64,000 nucleotides of DNA from Caballeronia sp. dw_276 (GCF_018449635.1 NZ_JAAVUV010000011.1:217438-281437), one strand, 5' to 3'. Shown: positions 1 through 9,003, counted from the first letter of the stretch. The notes: generated from the letters alone by a model not told the origin. Numbers and translations: made by a program.

Positions 1-1185
1 CGCCGCCGCCGCGCCATATCCGGTGCATCGTCCGATGATTCATCCGCCGCTCCGTCCTTCCGATGGACCTTGTGGATCGCCGTACTGCTTGCGGTTCTGG
101 CCCTGCATTGGGTCGCGGGACGCTGGGTGGACATGAGCCGGAACGTGTCGAATCCCGTGCCGGCCGAGCATGTTCCCGTGCAGGTCGAACTGCTGACGCC
201 CAAGCCGGTGGCGCAAGCACCGGCGCCTGCTGTGCCGCCGCCTAAGCCCGCGCCCGCGTTGCATCCCGCTACACAACCAACTCGCGCCATCACGACAACG
301 CAGCAAACTGCACAGGCCGCTGAGGCAGCAGCCGTTGCGGCGGCACAAGCAGATCAAGCCCAGCAAGCCGCGCAATCCGCTCAGGCCGCAGCAAAAGCAG
401 CCAGCGATGCAGCCGCCGCCCAGGCAGCATCGGCCGCAGTTGCAAAAGCAGTTGCTTCCGGCGACAAGTTCGACGTCCCGCCCACGGGCGAGCTTCGCTA
501 CGACACGCTCATCAACGGCGTCATGAACCAGACCGGCACGATCCACTGGATCAATAGCGCGCAACACTACGAGATGGTCGTATCGATTCCATTGCCGTTC
601 GTTGGACCGTATGTGTATTCGAGCAAGGGTCATATCGATGGCTTCGGCATCGCGCCCGAGCAATACTCCGAACAGCGCGGCCGTCGTGCGGCCGACATTA
701 CGGTCTTCGATCGCACCACGAAACAACTCGTCTACACGCGCACGCCGAACAGCCAGCCGCTCGCCGACGGCGCGCAGGATCGTTTCAGCGTCGTCATGCA
801 ACTTGCCAGCCTGGTGCGCGGTTCGCCCGATACCTATAAACCCGGTGTCGTGCGCCAGTTCAGCGTTGCCGACAACGACAGCAACGAGATCTGGCCGATA
901 GAAACCGTCGGCGACGAAAACGTCCAGGCCCGTGACGGCAATGTTCAGGCACGCCATTTCACCCGCCTGGCAAGACGCGATGGCGACCGTCGCCGTCTCG
1001 ATATCTGGCTAGCGCCATCGATTGGATGGTTGCCGGTTCGCATTGTGCAAACCGAGCCGAACGGCTTGCAGATGGAACTGCTTTGGCGCGGCAAACTCCA
1101 GCCGCCAACACCCGCGCCGAGTGCGGGCACGGCGGATGCGTCACAAGATGCAGCACCCGTCGCGCCCGCGCCCGACAAGCCTTGA
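1..1185 (+). CDS. DUF3108 domain-containing protein (5' partial)
   Basis: The frame is open from the first base of the window, so the true start lies upstream and this is the C-terminal part of the gene. A hydrophobic segment (translated from about position 70, WIAVLLAVLALHW) looks like a membrane anchor. It is followed by a long Pro- and then Ala/Gln-rich linker of the TonB/TolA kind (roughly 160-460), then a globular domain beginning near FDVPPTGELRYDT that matches the DUF3108 family. That family is predicted to be envelope-associated and has no established biochemical function. The C-terminus is again Pro/Ala-rich. The family call is from recognition of the pattern; the function is unknown. 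Confidence 0.8.
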   Translation, partial: RRRRAISGASSDDSSAAPSFRWTLWIAVLLAVLALHWVAGRWVDMSRNVSNPVPAEHVPVQVELLTPKPVAQAPAPAVPPPKPAPALHPATQPTRAITTTQQTAQAAEAAAVAAAQADQAQQAAQSAQAAAKAASDAAAAQAASAAVAKAVASGDKFDVPPTGELRYDTLINGVMNQTGTIHWINSAQHYEMVVSIPLPFVGPYVYSSKGHIDGFGIAPEQYSEQRGRRAADITVFDRTTKQLVYTRTPNSQPLADGAQDRFSVVMQLASLVRGSPDTYKPGVVRQFSVADNDSNEIWPIETVGDENVQARDGNVQARHFTRLARRDGDRRRLDIWLAPSIGWLPVRIVQTEPNGLQMELLWRGKLQPPTPAPSAGTADASQDAAPVAPAPDKP

Positions 1186-1766
1186 CCCGCAGCACGTCGC
1201 ATGCAAGCGCAGCGAATTCAAACGGGTTAAAGATTGCAGCAGATGTATCCGTTAAAAAGGTACGCGGACGGGTTCAAACAAGTGGGCTGTACAACGAAGC
1301 GTTCGAGAGATTTATCGTTGTTAGATGTGCAGCGAACGTGCGGCAAAACGGCACGTCGGGTATCGTGGACGAAACAGTACAAAGTCTTCTGACAAAGCGG
1401 TACGGAAAGCGCATCCTGAAGAGGCGGGAATGTTGGCTGGATGGTTGCTGGAACGTCAACGATAGAGGCGCCCGGCTCGTTGTTATATGGAATGCAGGTT
1501 GTTTTACCGTCGTCGCCGCCGAAAGTGGTGGCAGATTCATACCTTGATGCAAAACTTGAAATACTTGACGCGGCACATCTGTCCCCGGTAGAAGAAACAC
1601 TGCGTTTCGTGGCTCTTCTGGAAACATTTTTGCGGGAGAATGTCTAACAAAGGTCCTCGATGGGCTTTCGGAATCAACGTCGAGGCCACCCCTTGAATTC
1701 CAACCCAAACGCTCAATGTAAGACGCAGAAACGCCTTACGGGCAAACAGGAATAAGGAGTGTCGCC
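1186..1766. other. 581-bp intergenic region, no certain gene
   Basis: This stretch separates the DUF3108 gene from the DUF3567 gene. It is visibly less GC-rich than its neighbours. I see no tRNA or terminator. The only reading frame with any protein-like character is the small one annotated at 1441-1647. The last bases hold a strong ribosome binding site (AAGGAG at about 1753-1758) for the DUF3567 gene, so the promoter of that gene probably lies in this region. Confidence 0.5.
1441..1647 (+). CDS. Possible small hypothetical protein (68 aa or 51 aa)
   Basis: A short frame could start at 1441 or at an internal ATG at 1492. The last 50 residues (VVADSYLDAKLEILDAAHL and onward) look like a small acidic helical protein with sensible composition. 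Neither start has a convincing ribosome binding site. I recognise no family. It may equally be a chance frame, and the only support is protein-like composition in an otherwise empty 580-bp gap. Confidence 0.25.
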   Translation: MVAGTSTIEAPGSLLYGMQVVLPSSPPKVVADSYLDAKLEILDAAHLSPVEETLRFVALLETFLRENV

Positions 1767-2024
1767 ATGCAGATGATTTACAACAGCCCCAACTATTGCG
1801 TAGTCGAGTTCCCGCCGCAGGACAATCATCTCGCGATGAAAGCCGGCGGCTACGAGATCGTGGACAAGACCATGCAACGCGAAATCTTTATCGACGGCGC
1901 GCTTGCGGCTCGATTCCGCGAACATGTTCAGAAGTTGATGCAGGAAGAGCAATCACTTGAAGATGTCGATGAGTTTCTCGGCCAATTCGACATATTGATG
2001 AACCAGCCGGTGATCCTTCACTAA
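1767..2024 (+). CDS. DUF3567 domain-containing protein (BTH_I0359 family)
   Basis: This 85-residue protein begins MQMIYNSPNYCVVEF and matches the small DUF3567 family conserved in Burkholderiales, which has no known function. It is acidic, predicted cytosolic, and has no signal or membrane segment. The start is well supported by AAGGAG eight bases upstream of the ATG. It stands alone in its own short unit, closed by a strong intrinsic terminator at 2071-2100. Placement immediately ahead of metH is a recurring order in this group (recalled, not checked). Confidence 0.85.
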   Translation: MQMIYNSPNYCVVEFPPQDNHLAMKAGGYEIVDKTMQREIFIDGALAARFREHVQKLMQEEQSLEDVDEFLGQFDILMNQPVILH

Positions 2025-2070
2025 ACGCTGTAACCCGGCTGAGCAGCACGAACACCGCGACACCCCTCAA

Positions 2071-2100
2071 AACCCCGTCACTTTTTGTGGCGGGGTTTTT
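2071..2100 (+). terminator. Intrinsic terminator after DUF3567 gene
   Basis: The hairpin AACCCCGTCAC / GTGGCGGGGTT has a five-base T loop and one G-T pair, and is followed by a T run. It ends the DUF3567 unit, so the metH half downstream needs its own promoter in the short gap 2101-2192. Confidence 0.85.
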
Positions 2101-2192
2101 TGTTCTTCGCAGCGTTTTGCGAAAGTGTCGTTAAAAAGCGTTTGTGCCCTACTACAGATACAATGCTGGGCTATTTAAGCCTGTTTGGAGCC

Positions 2193-3281
2193 ATGTCCGT
2201 CATGAATCCGTCCCCTGCCCCGAAGTCAGCCGCCGAACGCCGCCCGTACACGCGCGGCGCCGTTTTGCCTGCCCTTTTGCAGCAGCGCATTCTCATCCTC
2301 GACGGCGCAATGGGCACCATGATCCAGCGCTACAAGCTCGACGAAGCGGCGTATCGGGGAGAACGTTTCGCGGACTATGACCGCGATATCAAGGGCAACA
2401 ACGAGTTGCTGTCGATCACGCAGCCGCATGTGATTCGCGAGATTCACGACAAATACCTGGCGGCGGGCGCTGACATTATCGAAACGAACACGTTTGGTGC
2501 GACAACCGTCGCCCAGGCCGATTACGGCATGGAGTCGCTCGCGGACGAAATGAACGCGCAATCCGCGAAGCTCGCGCGTGAAGCATGTGATGCGTTCTCG
2601 ACGCCGGATAAGCCACGCTTTGTCGCGGGCGCGATCGGACCGACGCCCAAGACCGCGAGCATTTCACCGGACGTGAATGATCCGGCCGCGCGCAACGTCA
2701 CCTTCGACGAACTGCGCGAGGCGTATTACGCGCAGGCCAAGGCATTGATGGACGCGGGCTGCGATCTGTTCCTGGTCGAAACCATCTTCGACACCTTGAA
2801 TGCAAAGGCTGCGCTTTTTGCGCTCGACCAGTTGTTCGAAGATACGGGCGAACTGTTGCCGATCATGATTTCGGGCACGGTTACCGACGCTTCCGGGCGC
2901 ATCTTGTCCGGCCAGACGGTCGAGGCGTTCTGGAATTCGCTGCGTCACGCGCGGCCGTTGACCTTCGGCCTGAATTGCGCATTGGGCGCGGCGCTGATGA
3001 GGCCGTACATCGCGGAACTGGCGAAGCTTTGCGATACGTATGTTTCGTGCTATCCGAACGCGGGTTTGCCCAACCCCATGAGCGACACCGGTTTCGATGA
3101 AACCCCGGACGTCACGTCGAACCTGCTGAAGGAATTTGCGCAAGCCGGGTTGGTGAATCTTGCGGGTGGTTGCTGCGGAACGACGCCGGAACATATCGCG
3201 GAAATCGCGAAGGCGCTCGCCGATGTGAAGCCGAGGAAGTGGCCGTCGCATTATCGTGAAGATGAGGCCGAGACTGTTTGA
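2193..3281 (+). CDS. metH: Methionine synthase, homocysteine-binding half
   Basis: This 362-residue protein is the N-terminal homocysteine S-methyltransferase module of cobalamin-dependent methionine synthase (EC 2.1.1.13). The module opens with LDGAMGTMIQRYKL. The zinc ligands are visible as GLNCALG (Cys262) and GGCCGTTPEHI (Cys327, Cys328). The remaining folate, cobalamin and activation modules are encoded separately at 5118-7835. Together they give about 1267 residues, close to the roughly 1227 of E. coli MetH, so the enzyme is split, not truncated. The start could be 2193 or 2202; GGAG at 2187-2190 is slightly too close to the first and far from the second. A split metH is usual in Burkholderia. 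What is unusual is that the halves are separated by two unrelated genes. Confidence 0.92.
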   Translation: MSVMNPSPAPKSAAERRPYTRGAVLPALLQQRILILDGAMGTMIQRYKLDEAAYRGERFADYDRDIKGNNELLSITQPHVIREIHDKYLAAGADIIETNTFGATTVAQADYGMESLADEMNAQSAKLAREACDAFSTPDKPRFVAGAIGPTPKTASISPDVNDPAARNVTFDELREAYYAQAKALMDAGCDLFLVETIFDTLNAKAALFALDQLFEDTGELLPIMISGTVTDASGRILSGQTVEAFWNSLRHARPLTFGLNCALGAALMRPYIAELAKLCDTYVSCYPNAGLPNPMSDTGFDETPDVTSNLLKEFAQAGLVNLAGGCCGTTPEHIAEIAKALADVKPRKWPSHYREDEAETV

Positions 3282-3318
3282 AGTTTTGTTTCCGCGGGTT
3301 TCCTACTGGAACTGATCA

Positions 3319-4407
3319 ATGGCCGCCGTCAAGAAACTGACGATCACAGGGTACAAGTCAATACGTGAATTGCGCGACTTCGAGTTGCGTAACTTGAACG
3401 TGTTGATTGGGGCCAATGGCGCGGGGAAATCGAACTTTATTAGCTTCTTCCGGATGCTGGCTGAGATTGTAGGAAAGCGGTTTCAGTTGTTCGTAGTGGT
3501 GCAGGGGGGGCCAGATGCGTTGCTGCATTTCTCACGGCAAACAACGTCTGAAATCCACGCAGAATTCAACGGTGAACAAGACTCGTATTACTTCACTCTG
3601 GTCCCCACCAACGACAATCGCCTCGTTTTTGAAGATGAAGGCCTTTACAACCGGACCGAAAGTTTTGTTGCAGGCGATACAGAAGGCTTTGCAGGACCGC
3701 ATCCTGAGTCTCAGTTCGATAAAACGGGTGGCCGCTACACTTCATCTGTGCGTCTGGGTATGGATCGTTGGCGTGTCTACCACTTCCATGACACCGGCGC
3801 CACGGCAAAGGTAAAACAGCTCCACGCTCCCTTCGACACATTGCGCTTGCAAGTCGACGGCGGAAACCTGGCTGCCTACCTCGGCATGCTGCGCACGTCC
3901 CATCCGGACAGTTACCGCATGATCGTGGACACAATCAGACTCGTCGCCCCGTTTTTCGACGATTTCGTTCAGGCACGCGAAGAAAACAAACAGGTTCAAC
4001 TCGAATGGCTGGAGACGGGAAAGCCAGACGTGGTCTTCAACGCCCACGCGCTATCCGACGGCACGCTTCGTTTCATCTGCTTGAGCACGCTTTTAATGCA
4101 GCCGTGGGACTTGATGCCGGACACCATTCTTATCGATGAACCGGAACTGGGCCTTCACCCCTATGCGATCAACATCCTCGCCGACTTATTGAAGCGCGCG
4201 GCCGAACGCAAGCAGGTCATCGTCTCCACTCAATCTGTGGAGCTGATGAATTTGATGGAGCCTGAAGATGTCGTCGTCGTGGATCGGGAAGACGGCGCAT
4301 CTACGTTTCGACGCCTTGATTCAGAGCAACTCAAAGGTTGGCTCGAAGATTATTCGCTCGGTGAACTCTGGAATCAGAATGTGCTGGGCGGGAGACCATC
4401 GCGATGA
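3319..4407 (+). CDS. AAA/ABC-type ATPase (OLD/RecF-like), putative defence component
   Basis: This 362-residue protein has the layout of the SMC/RecF-like AAA_21 ATPases. The N-terminal strand KKLTITGYKSIREL is followed by Walker A GANGAGKS (residues 31-38). An ABC signature-like LSDGTLR lies at 245-251, Walker B ILIDEPELGLHPY at about 270-282, and a switch segment STQS near 303-306. Its stop overlaps the start of the DUF4276 gene by 4 bp (ATGA), so the two are translationally coupled. Such ATPase plus Toprim-like pairs occur in anti-phage systems (OLD, PARIS, Gabija). A defence role is inferred from that resemblance. It interrupts split metH and its composition is less GC-rich than metH, consistent with acquisition. 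Confidence 0.85.
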   Translation: MAAVKKLTITGYKSIRELRDFELRNLNVLIGANGAGKSNFISFFRMLAEIVGKRFQLFVVVQGGPDALLHFSRQTTSEIHAEFNGEQDSYYFTLVPTNDNRLVFEDEGLYNRTESFVAGDTEGFAGPHPESQFDKTGGRYTSSVRLGMDRWRVYHFHDTGATAKVKQLHAPFDTLRLQVDGGNLAAYLGMLRTSHPDSYRMIVDTIRLVAPFFDDFVQAREENKQVQLEWLETGKPDVVFNAHALSDGTLRFICLSTLLMQPWDLMPDTILIDEPELGLHPYAINILADLLKRAAERKQVIVSTQSVELMNLMEPEDVVVVDREDGASTFRRLDSEQLKGWLEDYSLGELWNQNVLGGRPSR

Positions 4408-5108
4408 CGCGTTTGTTTATCGTCGGCGAGGGCCCGACTGAAGAGGCTTTTGTGAAATCCGTGCTGGCGCCCGTCCTGCGGTTATCCAACATCTTCGCGA
4501 AACCGTTGCTCATGGAAACGTCCCGCGGACATCGCGGCGGCGGACTCAATCTCGATCGCACAAGACGCGCCGTCCGAAACGTGCTGCTGGAGCACAACGA
4601 TGCATACGTAAGCACCATGTTCGACCTCTACGCACTCGACAGGTCTTTTGCAGGCGTCACCGAATCTGCCGGCATGGCGCCGTCGAAACGCGCTGCGCAC
4701 ATCGAGCATTTGCTGCACGCGGACATAGTCGCGCGTGTCGGATGCCGCCCGGAGCGTTTCATTGCGCACATCCAGCCTCACGAGTTCGAGTCGTTGTTGT
4801 TCTCGGACATCGGCAAGCTTTGCGATGCAGAACCGGAGTGGGACAAACATCGCGCGGTGCTGGCAAAAGTTCGCGCTGAAGTAACGAATCCGGAGTGGAT
4901 CAACGATTCACCGCATACCGCGCCATCAAAACGTCTTGAGATTCTTCGTCCGCGCTATAGAAAAACAACGCACGGCCCGGCGAGCGCAATAAAAATCACG
5001 CTCGATAAAATCCGCGAACAGTGTCCGCATTTCCGGCAGTGGTTTGAACGACTGCTGCAAATCGGCGCGCAGCCACTGGCCGTCCGAATCCCAGAATCCA
5101 TAAGCTAA
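4404..5108 (+). CDS. DUF4276 family protein (Toprim-like nuclease partner)
   Basis: This 234-residue protein starts MTRLFIVGEGPTEEAF, the typical opening of DUF4276, where the glutamate (Glu9) corresponds to the first acidic Toprim residue. FDLYALD (Asp74, Tyr76) resembles the second DxD-like site, and the family segment HEFESLLFSD follows. It overlaps the upstream ATPase by 4 bp. The pairing is analogous to ATPase/Toprim effector pairs in which the ATPase senses infection and the Toprim protein cleaves nucleic acid. That activity is inferred here, not demonstrated. The gene ends 9 bp before the second metH half, so the cassette is probably co-transcribed with metH. Confidence 0.8.
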   Translation: MTRLFIVGEGPTEEAFVKSVLAPVLRLSNIFAKPLLMETSRGHRGGGLNLDRTRRAVRNVLLEHNDAYVSTMFDLYALDRSFAGVTESAGMAPSKRAAHIEHLLHADIVARVGCRPERFIAHIQPHEFESLLFSDIGKLCDAEPEWDKHRAVLAKVRAEVTNPEWINDSPHTAPSKRLEILRPRYRKTTHGPASAIKITLDKIREQCPHFRQWFERLLQIGAQPLAVRIPESIS

Positions 5109-5117
5109 AACCCAGCC

Positions 5118-7835
5118 ATGACCGATCACACCATGCGCCTTTCCGGCCTCGAGCCGTTCAACGTCACCGACGGTTCGCTCTTCATCAACGTGGGCGAGCG
5201 GACCAACGTGACGGGATCGAAGGCGTTCTCACGCATGATCCTCAACAACCAGTTCGACGAGGCGCTCGCCGTCGCGCGGCAACAGGTTGAGAACGGCGCG
5301 CAGATCATCGATATCAACATGGACGAAGCCATGCTCGATTCGAAGGCGGCCATGGTGCGGTTCCTGAACCTGATCGCCTCCGAACCGGACATTTCGCGCG
5401 TGCCGATCATGATCGATTCGTCGAAGTGGGACGTGATCGAAGCGGGTCTCAAATGCGTGCAGGGCAAGGCGATCGTGAACTCGATCTCGCTGAAAGAAGG
5501 CGAAGAGGCGTTCCGCCATCACGCCACGCTGATCCGCCGATACGGCGCCGCCGCCGTCGTCATGGCCTTCGACGAAGACGGCCAGGCCGATACCTACGAA
5601 CGCAAGACGCAAATCTGCAAGCGCTCGTACGATTTCCTCGTGAACGAAGTCGGCTTTCCGCCGGAAGACATCATCTTCGATCCGAACATTTTCGCGATCG
5701 CGACCGGCATCGAAGAACACAACAACTACGCCGTCGACTTCATCAACGCCACGCGCTGGATCAAGGAGAACCTGCCGTTCGCCAAGATCAGCGGCGGTGT
5801 GTCGAACGTGTCGTTCTCGTTTCGCGGCAACGATCCGGTGCGCGAAGCCATCCATACCGTGTTCCTGTATCACGCGATCCAGGCGGGCATGGACATGGGC
5901 ATCGTGAATGCGGGGCAGCTCGGCGTGTACGCGGATCTCGATCCCGAATTGCGCGAACGCGTGGAAGACGTGGTGCTGAATCGCCGGGAAGACGGCACGG
6001 ACCGTCTGCTCGAAATCGCCGATAAATTCAAAACCGGCGCCGCGAAGAAAGAAGAGAACCTGGAATGGCGCAATCAGGACGTCGATAAACGCCTTGCCCA
6101 CGCGCTCGTTCACGGCATCACGAACTTCATCGTGGAAGACACGGAGGAAGTCCGTCAGCGCATTGAAGCCGCGGGCGGCCGCCCGATCAACGTGATCGAA
6201 GGGCCGCTGATGGACGGCATGAACATCGTCGGCGACCTGTTCGGCGCGGGCAAGATGTTCCTGCCGCAAGTGGTCAAGTCGGCGCGCGTGATGAAGCAGG
6301 CTGTGGCGCACTTGATTCCGTACATCGAGGAAGAAAAGAAGCGCATGGCCGATGCCGGCGAAGACGTCCGCCCGAAAGGCAAGATCGTGATCGCGACCGT
6401 GAAGGGCGATGTGCACGACATCGGCAAGAACATCGTTTCGGTCGTGCTCCAGTGCAACAACTTCGAAGTGGTCAACATGGGCGTGATGGTGCCCTGCGCG
6501 ACCATTTTGGCGAAGGCGAAGGAGGAAGGCGCCGACATCATCGGCTTGTCGGGGCTGATTACGCCGAGTCTCGAAGAGATGGCCTACGTTGCGTCGGAAA
6601 TGCAGCGCGACGATTATTTCCGCGGCAAGCAGACGCCGCTGCTGATTGGGGGCGCAACGACCTCGCGCGTGCACACGGCCGTGAAAATCGCGCCGCACTA
6701 CGATGGCCCCGTGGTTTATGTGCCGGATGCATCGCGGTCGGTGTCGGTGGCGTCGAGCCTGCTATCCGACGATGGCGCGACCAAATATCTCGCCGATCTG
6801 AAGACGGACTACGAACGCATCCGCACGCAGCACGCGAACCGCAAGGCCACGCCAATGGTTACCTACGCCGAGGCGCGCGCGAACAAAACGAAGATCGACT
6901 GGGCGAGTTACCAGCCGAAGAAACCGACGTTCATCGGGCGTCGCGTGTTCAAGAATTACGATCTGGCGGATCTGGCGAATTACATCGACTGGGCGCCGTT
7001 TTTCCAGACCTGGGATCTCGCCGGTCCGTATCCGGCGATTCTCAATGACGAGATCGTGGGTGAGTCGGCGCGGCGCGTTTTCTCCGATGGCAAGTCCATG
7101 CTCTCGCGCATCATCCAGGGCCGCTGGCTGCAGGCGAACGGCGTAGTGATGTTGCTGCCGGCGAATACGGTGAATGACGACGACATCGAAATCTACACCG
7201 ACGATACCCGCACGCAAGTCGCCATGACGTGGCGCAACCTGCGTCAGCAAACGGTGCGTCCGATCGTGGACGGCGTGCAGCGCGCGAACCGCTCGCTGGC
7301 GGATTTCATCGCGCCGAAGGATTCGGGCGTGGCGGATTACATCGGCATGTTCGCGGTGACGGCGGGGCTTGGCGTCGAGAAAAAGGAAAAGCAGTTCGAA
7401 GCCGATAACGACGACTACAGCGCAATCATGCTCAAGGCGCTCGCCGACCGCTTCGCCGAAGCCTTCGCCGAAGCACTGCACGCGCGGGTGCGTCGCGAAT
7501 TGTGGGGTTATGCGGCTGGCGAAACGCTCGATAACGCCGCGATGATCGACGAGAAGTATCGTGGGATTCGTCCGGCGCCGGGTTATCCGGCGTGCCCGGA
7601 TCATCTGGTCAAGCAGGACATGTTCGACGTCCTGCAGGCCAACGAGATCGGCATGACGGTGACCGAGTCGCTCGCCATGTTGCCGGCGGCGAGCGTGTCG
7701 GGCTTTTACATCGCGCATCCGGAAAGTACGTACTTTTCGGTCGGCAAGATCGCGGACGATCAGGTGGAAAGTTTTGCGCAACGTATGGCTTTATCGAAGA
7801 ACGATGCCGAGCGCGCGCTCGCACCGTTGCTCTAA
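5118..7835 (+). CDS. metH: Methionine synthase, folate/cobalamin/activation half
   Basis: This 905-residue protein carries the remaining modules of cobalamin-dependent methionine synthase. They are a pterin-binding domain (from INVGERTNVTGSKAF), the cap plus cobalamin-binding Rossmann domain with GDVHDIGKNI (His433 as the lower axial ligand), and the C-terminal AdoMet-binding reactivation domain (about 590-900, with RGIRPAPGYPACPDH). With the product of 2193-3281 it would transfer methyl from 5-methyltetrahydrofolate to homocysteine. The start at 5118 gives an N-terminus matching the family. No strong ribosome binding site is visible, so translation may depend on coupling to the preceding gene, now a DUF4276 gene. 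Confidence 0.93.
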   Translation: MTDHTMRLSGLEPFNVTDGSLFINVGERTNVTGSKAFSRMILNNQFDEALAVARQQVENGAQIIDINMDEAMLDSKAAMVRFLNLIASEPDISRVPIMIDSSKWDVIEAGLKCVQGKAIVNSISLKEGEEAFRHHATLIRRYGAAAVVMAFDEDGQADTYERKTQICKRSYDFLVNEVGFPPEDIIFDPNIFAIATGIEEHNNYAVDFINATRWIKENLPFAKISGGVSNVSFSFRGNDPVREAIHTVFLYHAIQAGMDMGIVNAGQLGVYADLDPELRERVEDVVLNRREDGTDRLLEIADKFKTGAAKKEENLEWRNQDVDKRLAHALVHGITNFIVEDTEEVRQRIEAAGGRPINVIEGPLMDGMNIVGDLFGAGKMFLPQVVKSARVMKQAVAHLIPYIEEEKKRMADAGEDVRPKGKIVIATVKGDVHDIGKNIVSVVLQCNNFEVVNMGVMVPCATILAKAKEEGADIIGLSGLITPSLEEMAYVASEMQRDDYFRGKQTPLLIGGATTSRVHTAVKIAPHYDGPVVYVPDASRSVSVASSLLSDDGATKYLADLKTDYERIRTQHANRKATPMVTYAEARANKTKIDWASYQPKKPTFIGRRVFKNYDLADLANYIDWAPFFQTWDLAGPYPAILNDEIVGESARRVFSDGKSMLSRIIQGRWLQANGVVMLLPANTVNDDDIEIYTDDTRTQVAMTWRNLRQQTVRPIVDGVQRANRSLADFIAPKDSGVADYIGMFAVTAGLGVEKKEKQFEADNDDYSAIMLKALADRFAEAFAEALHARVRRELWGYAAGETLDNAAMIDEKYRGIRPAPGYPACPDHLVKQDMFDVLQANEIGMTVTESLAMLPAASVSGFYIAHPESTYFSVGKIADDQVESFAQRMALSKNDAERALAPLL

Positions 7836-7975
7836 AGCTGATACCGGGAATCACAACAGCGCAATTTTGGCGAAGTGCGTTACGGTTATTTTGGATTTCC
7901 TTACACTTGGGAGTGTGCGCAGGGTCGTCATGGCGACGGCCACGCACTCTTTAAACGTCTCGGAGAAAGTCGAAA

Positions 7976-8185
7976 ATGATCAAGCTGACGCCTATCGTAG
8001 CCGTTGCGGTTGCCGTGCTGTGTACATCGTTGAGTCCGGCGGCATTTGCGCAGGCCCCCAAGCCCGGTACGGGAGCGAGTACGAGCACCGCATCGAGCTA
8101 CTCGCCGCCGGTCACCGAGCACAAGAAAAAGCCCCGCAAGGCGAAAGCAAAGAAGCCGATGAGCGATATGGCGGCGTCGCAATAA
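7976..8185 (+). CDS. Small exported basic protein, hypothetical
   Basis: The 69-residue product has a signal peptide (MIKLTPIVAVAVAVLCTSLS, cleavage probably after PAAFA). A Ser/Thr/Pro-rich stretch and a lysine-rich tail (KKKPRKAKAKKP) follow. The ribosome binding site CGGAGA sits about ten bases upstream. It is predicted periplasmic, and I recognise no family. It stands alone between metH and a bidirectional terminator. Short basic exported proteins of this kind are frequent and uncharacterised in Burkholderia. Confidence 0.6.
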   Translation: MIKLTPIVAVAVAVLCTSLSPAAFAQAPKPGTGASTSTASSYSPPVTEHKKKPRKAKAKKPMSDMAASQ

Positions 8186-8213
8186 GCGATTGCCAATCTG
8201 CATTGATCTGAAC

Positions 8214-8241
8214 AAAAAACCCCGCAGTTGCGGGGTTTTTT
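8214..8241. terminator. Bidirectional intrinsic terminator
   Basis: The nearly perfect inverted repeat AAAAAACCCCGC / GCGGGGTTTTTT with a four-base loop has T runs on both strands. It lies between the converging small exported protein gene and the DUF1840 gene and can serve both. Confidence 0.85.
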
Positions 8242-8274
8242 ATGTGTTGCCTTAATACCTGCTGCAACCGGAGC

Positions 8275-8601
8275 TCAAACGCCCCAGAGAATGTCGCCAT
8301 TCGCCTGATGCGCTAGACGCATCATGTCGAGGAATGGATACGCCCGTTGCGACAATCCCACGGGAATCTCGTGCGGCTCATGGCCGGCTTCGCCTTCGTG
8401 GAAATGACCGTCGTGTTCGGCGCGTTCCTGCTTGTCGAAGGCAACCGCCGCTTCCAGCTTCTGGATGCATGCCGGCAGCTCGTCGTGCGTAATGACGCCG
8501 CGTTCGCCCAGCCGTTTTCCGATGATGCCAAGCAAATAGTCAGCGAGGTTATCGAGCATCTGCACGTCGGGTGCAGCGCTGGTTTTGAATGTGATCAGCA
8601 T
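8275..8601 (-). CDS. DUF1840 domain-containing protein
   Basis: This 108-residue soluble protein starts MLITFKTSAAPDVQML and matches the DUF1840 family of Betaproteobacteria, whose function is unknown. A His/Glu-rich segment in the middle (HDGHFHEGEAGHEPHEI) might bind metal, but that is only a compositional observation. It is transcribed divergently from argS and ends just before a bidirectional terminator. Confidence 0.85.
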   Translation of the reverse strand: MLITFKTSAAPDVQMLDNLADYLLGIIGKRLGERGVITHDELPACIQKLEAAVAFDKQERAEHDGHFHEGEAGHEPHEIPVGLSQRAYPFLDMMRLAHQANGDILWGV

Positions 8602-9003
8602 GGCAAGGTCCCTTCCTTTTGTTGGCCTGTTGTTCGGCTATGTATTTGCCTATGTATTCGGCAGTTCAGCGAGGTGCGCGGTGAAGTTCAGCCAATCGGT
8701 CCGGCGCGCCCGCGCATTGTTCCAACTCCTGATTCTTTTCCCCGACTCGACCCTGATTCGACATATTAGCACCTGCTAAAATCCCGAATTACCTGAGCAA
8801 ATGTTGCGCCGGATACCAAACCCCTGGTTTATTGTTATCGCCGGGAACGGCTGCGGCCATGCCTCCAGACGCGAACATGCGCATGCGCGCGAGGCGGTCC
8901 AAACCGACTGCCCGACCTCTGTTTGTCGCGCTTTTTACCTGCGCGTGGTTTGAAATTACCCGCGCGTGGAACGAACAAACACATCACCGGATCAAGAATC
9001 AGC
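8602..9003. other. 402-bp divergent intergenic region before argS
   Basis: No gene is apparent between DUF1840 and argS. A short perfect dyad TTAGCACCTGCTAA (8766-8779) is followed at once by AAAT, giving a TAAAAT element at 8777-8782 that could be a -10 box for argS. No well-spaced -35 is visible. The rest is GC-rich leader with no clear structure. Confidence 0.4.

Noticed and set aside
1274..1708. 144-codon minus-strand frame in the first intergenic region
   Set aside because: No ribosome binding site and no family resemblance.
2085..2192. N-terminal extension of the homocysteine half of metH
   Set aside because: It would start inside the terminator of the upstream gene and is not family-like.
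5229..6698. 489-codon minus-strand frame across metH
   Set aside because: It is opposite the coding frame of metH, rich in His/Arg/Val, and has no recognisable domain.
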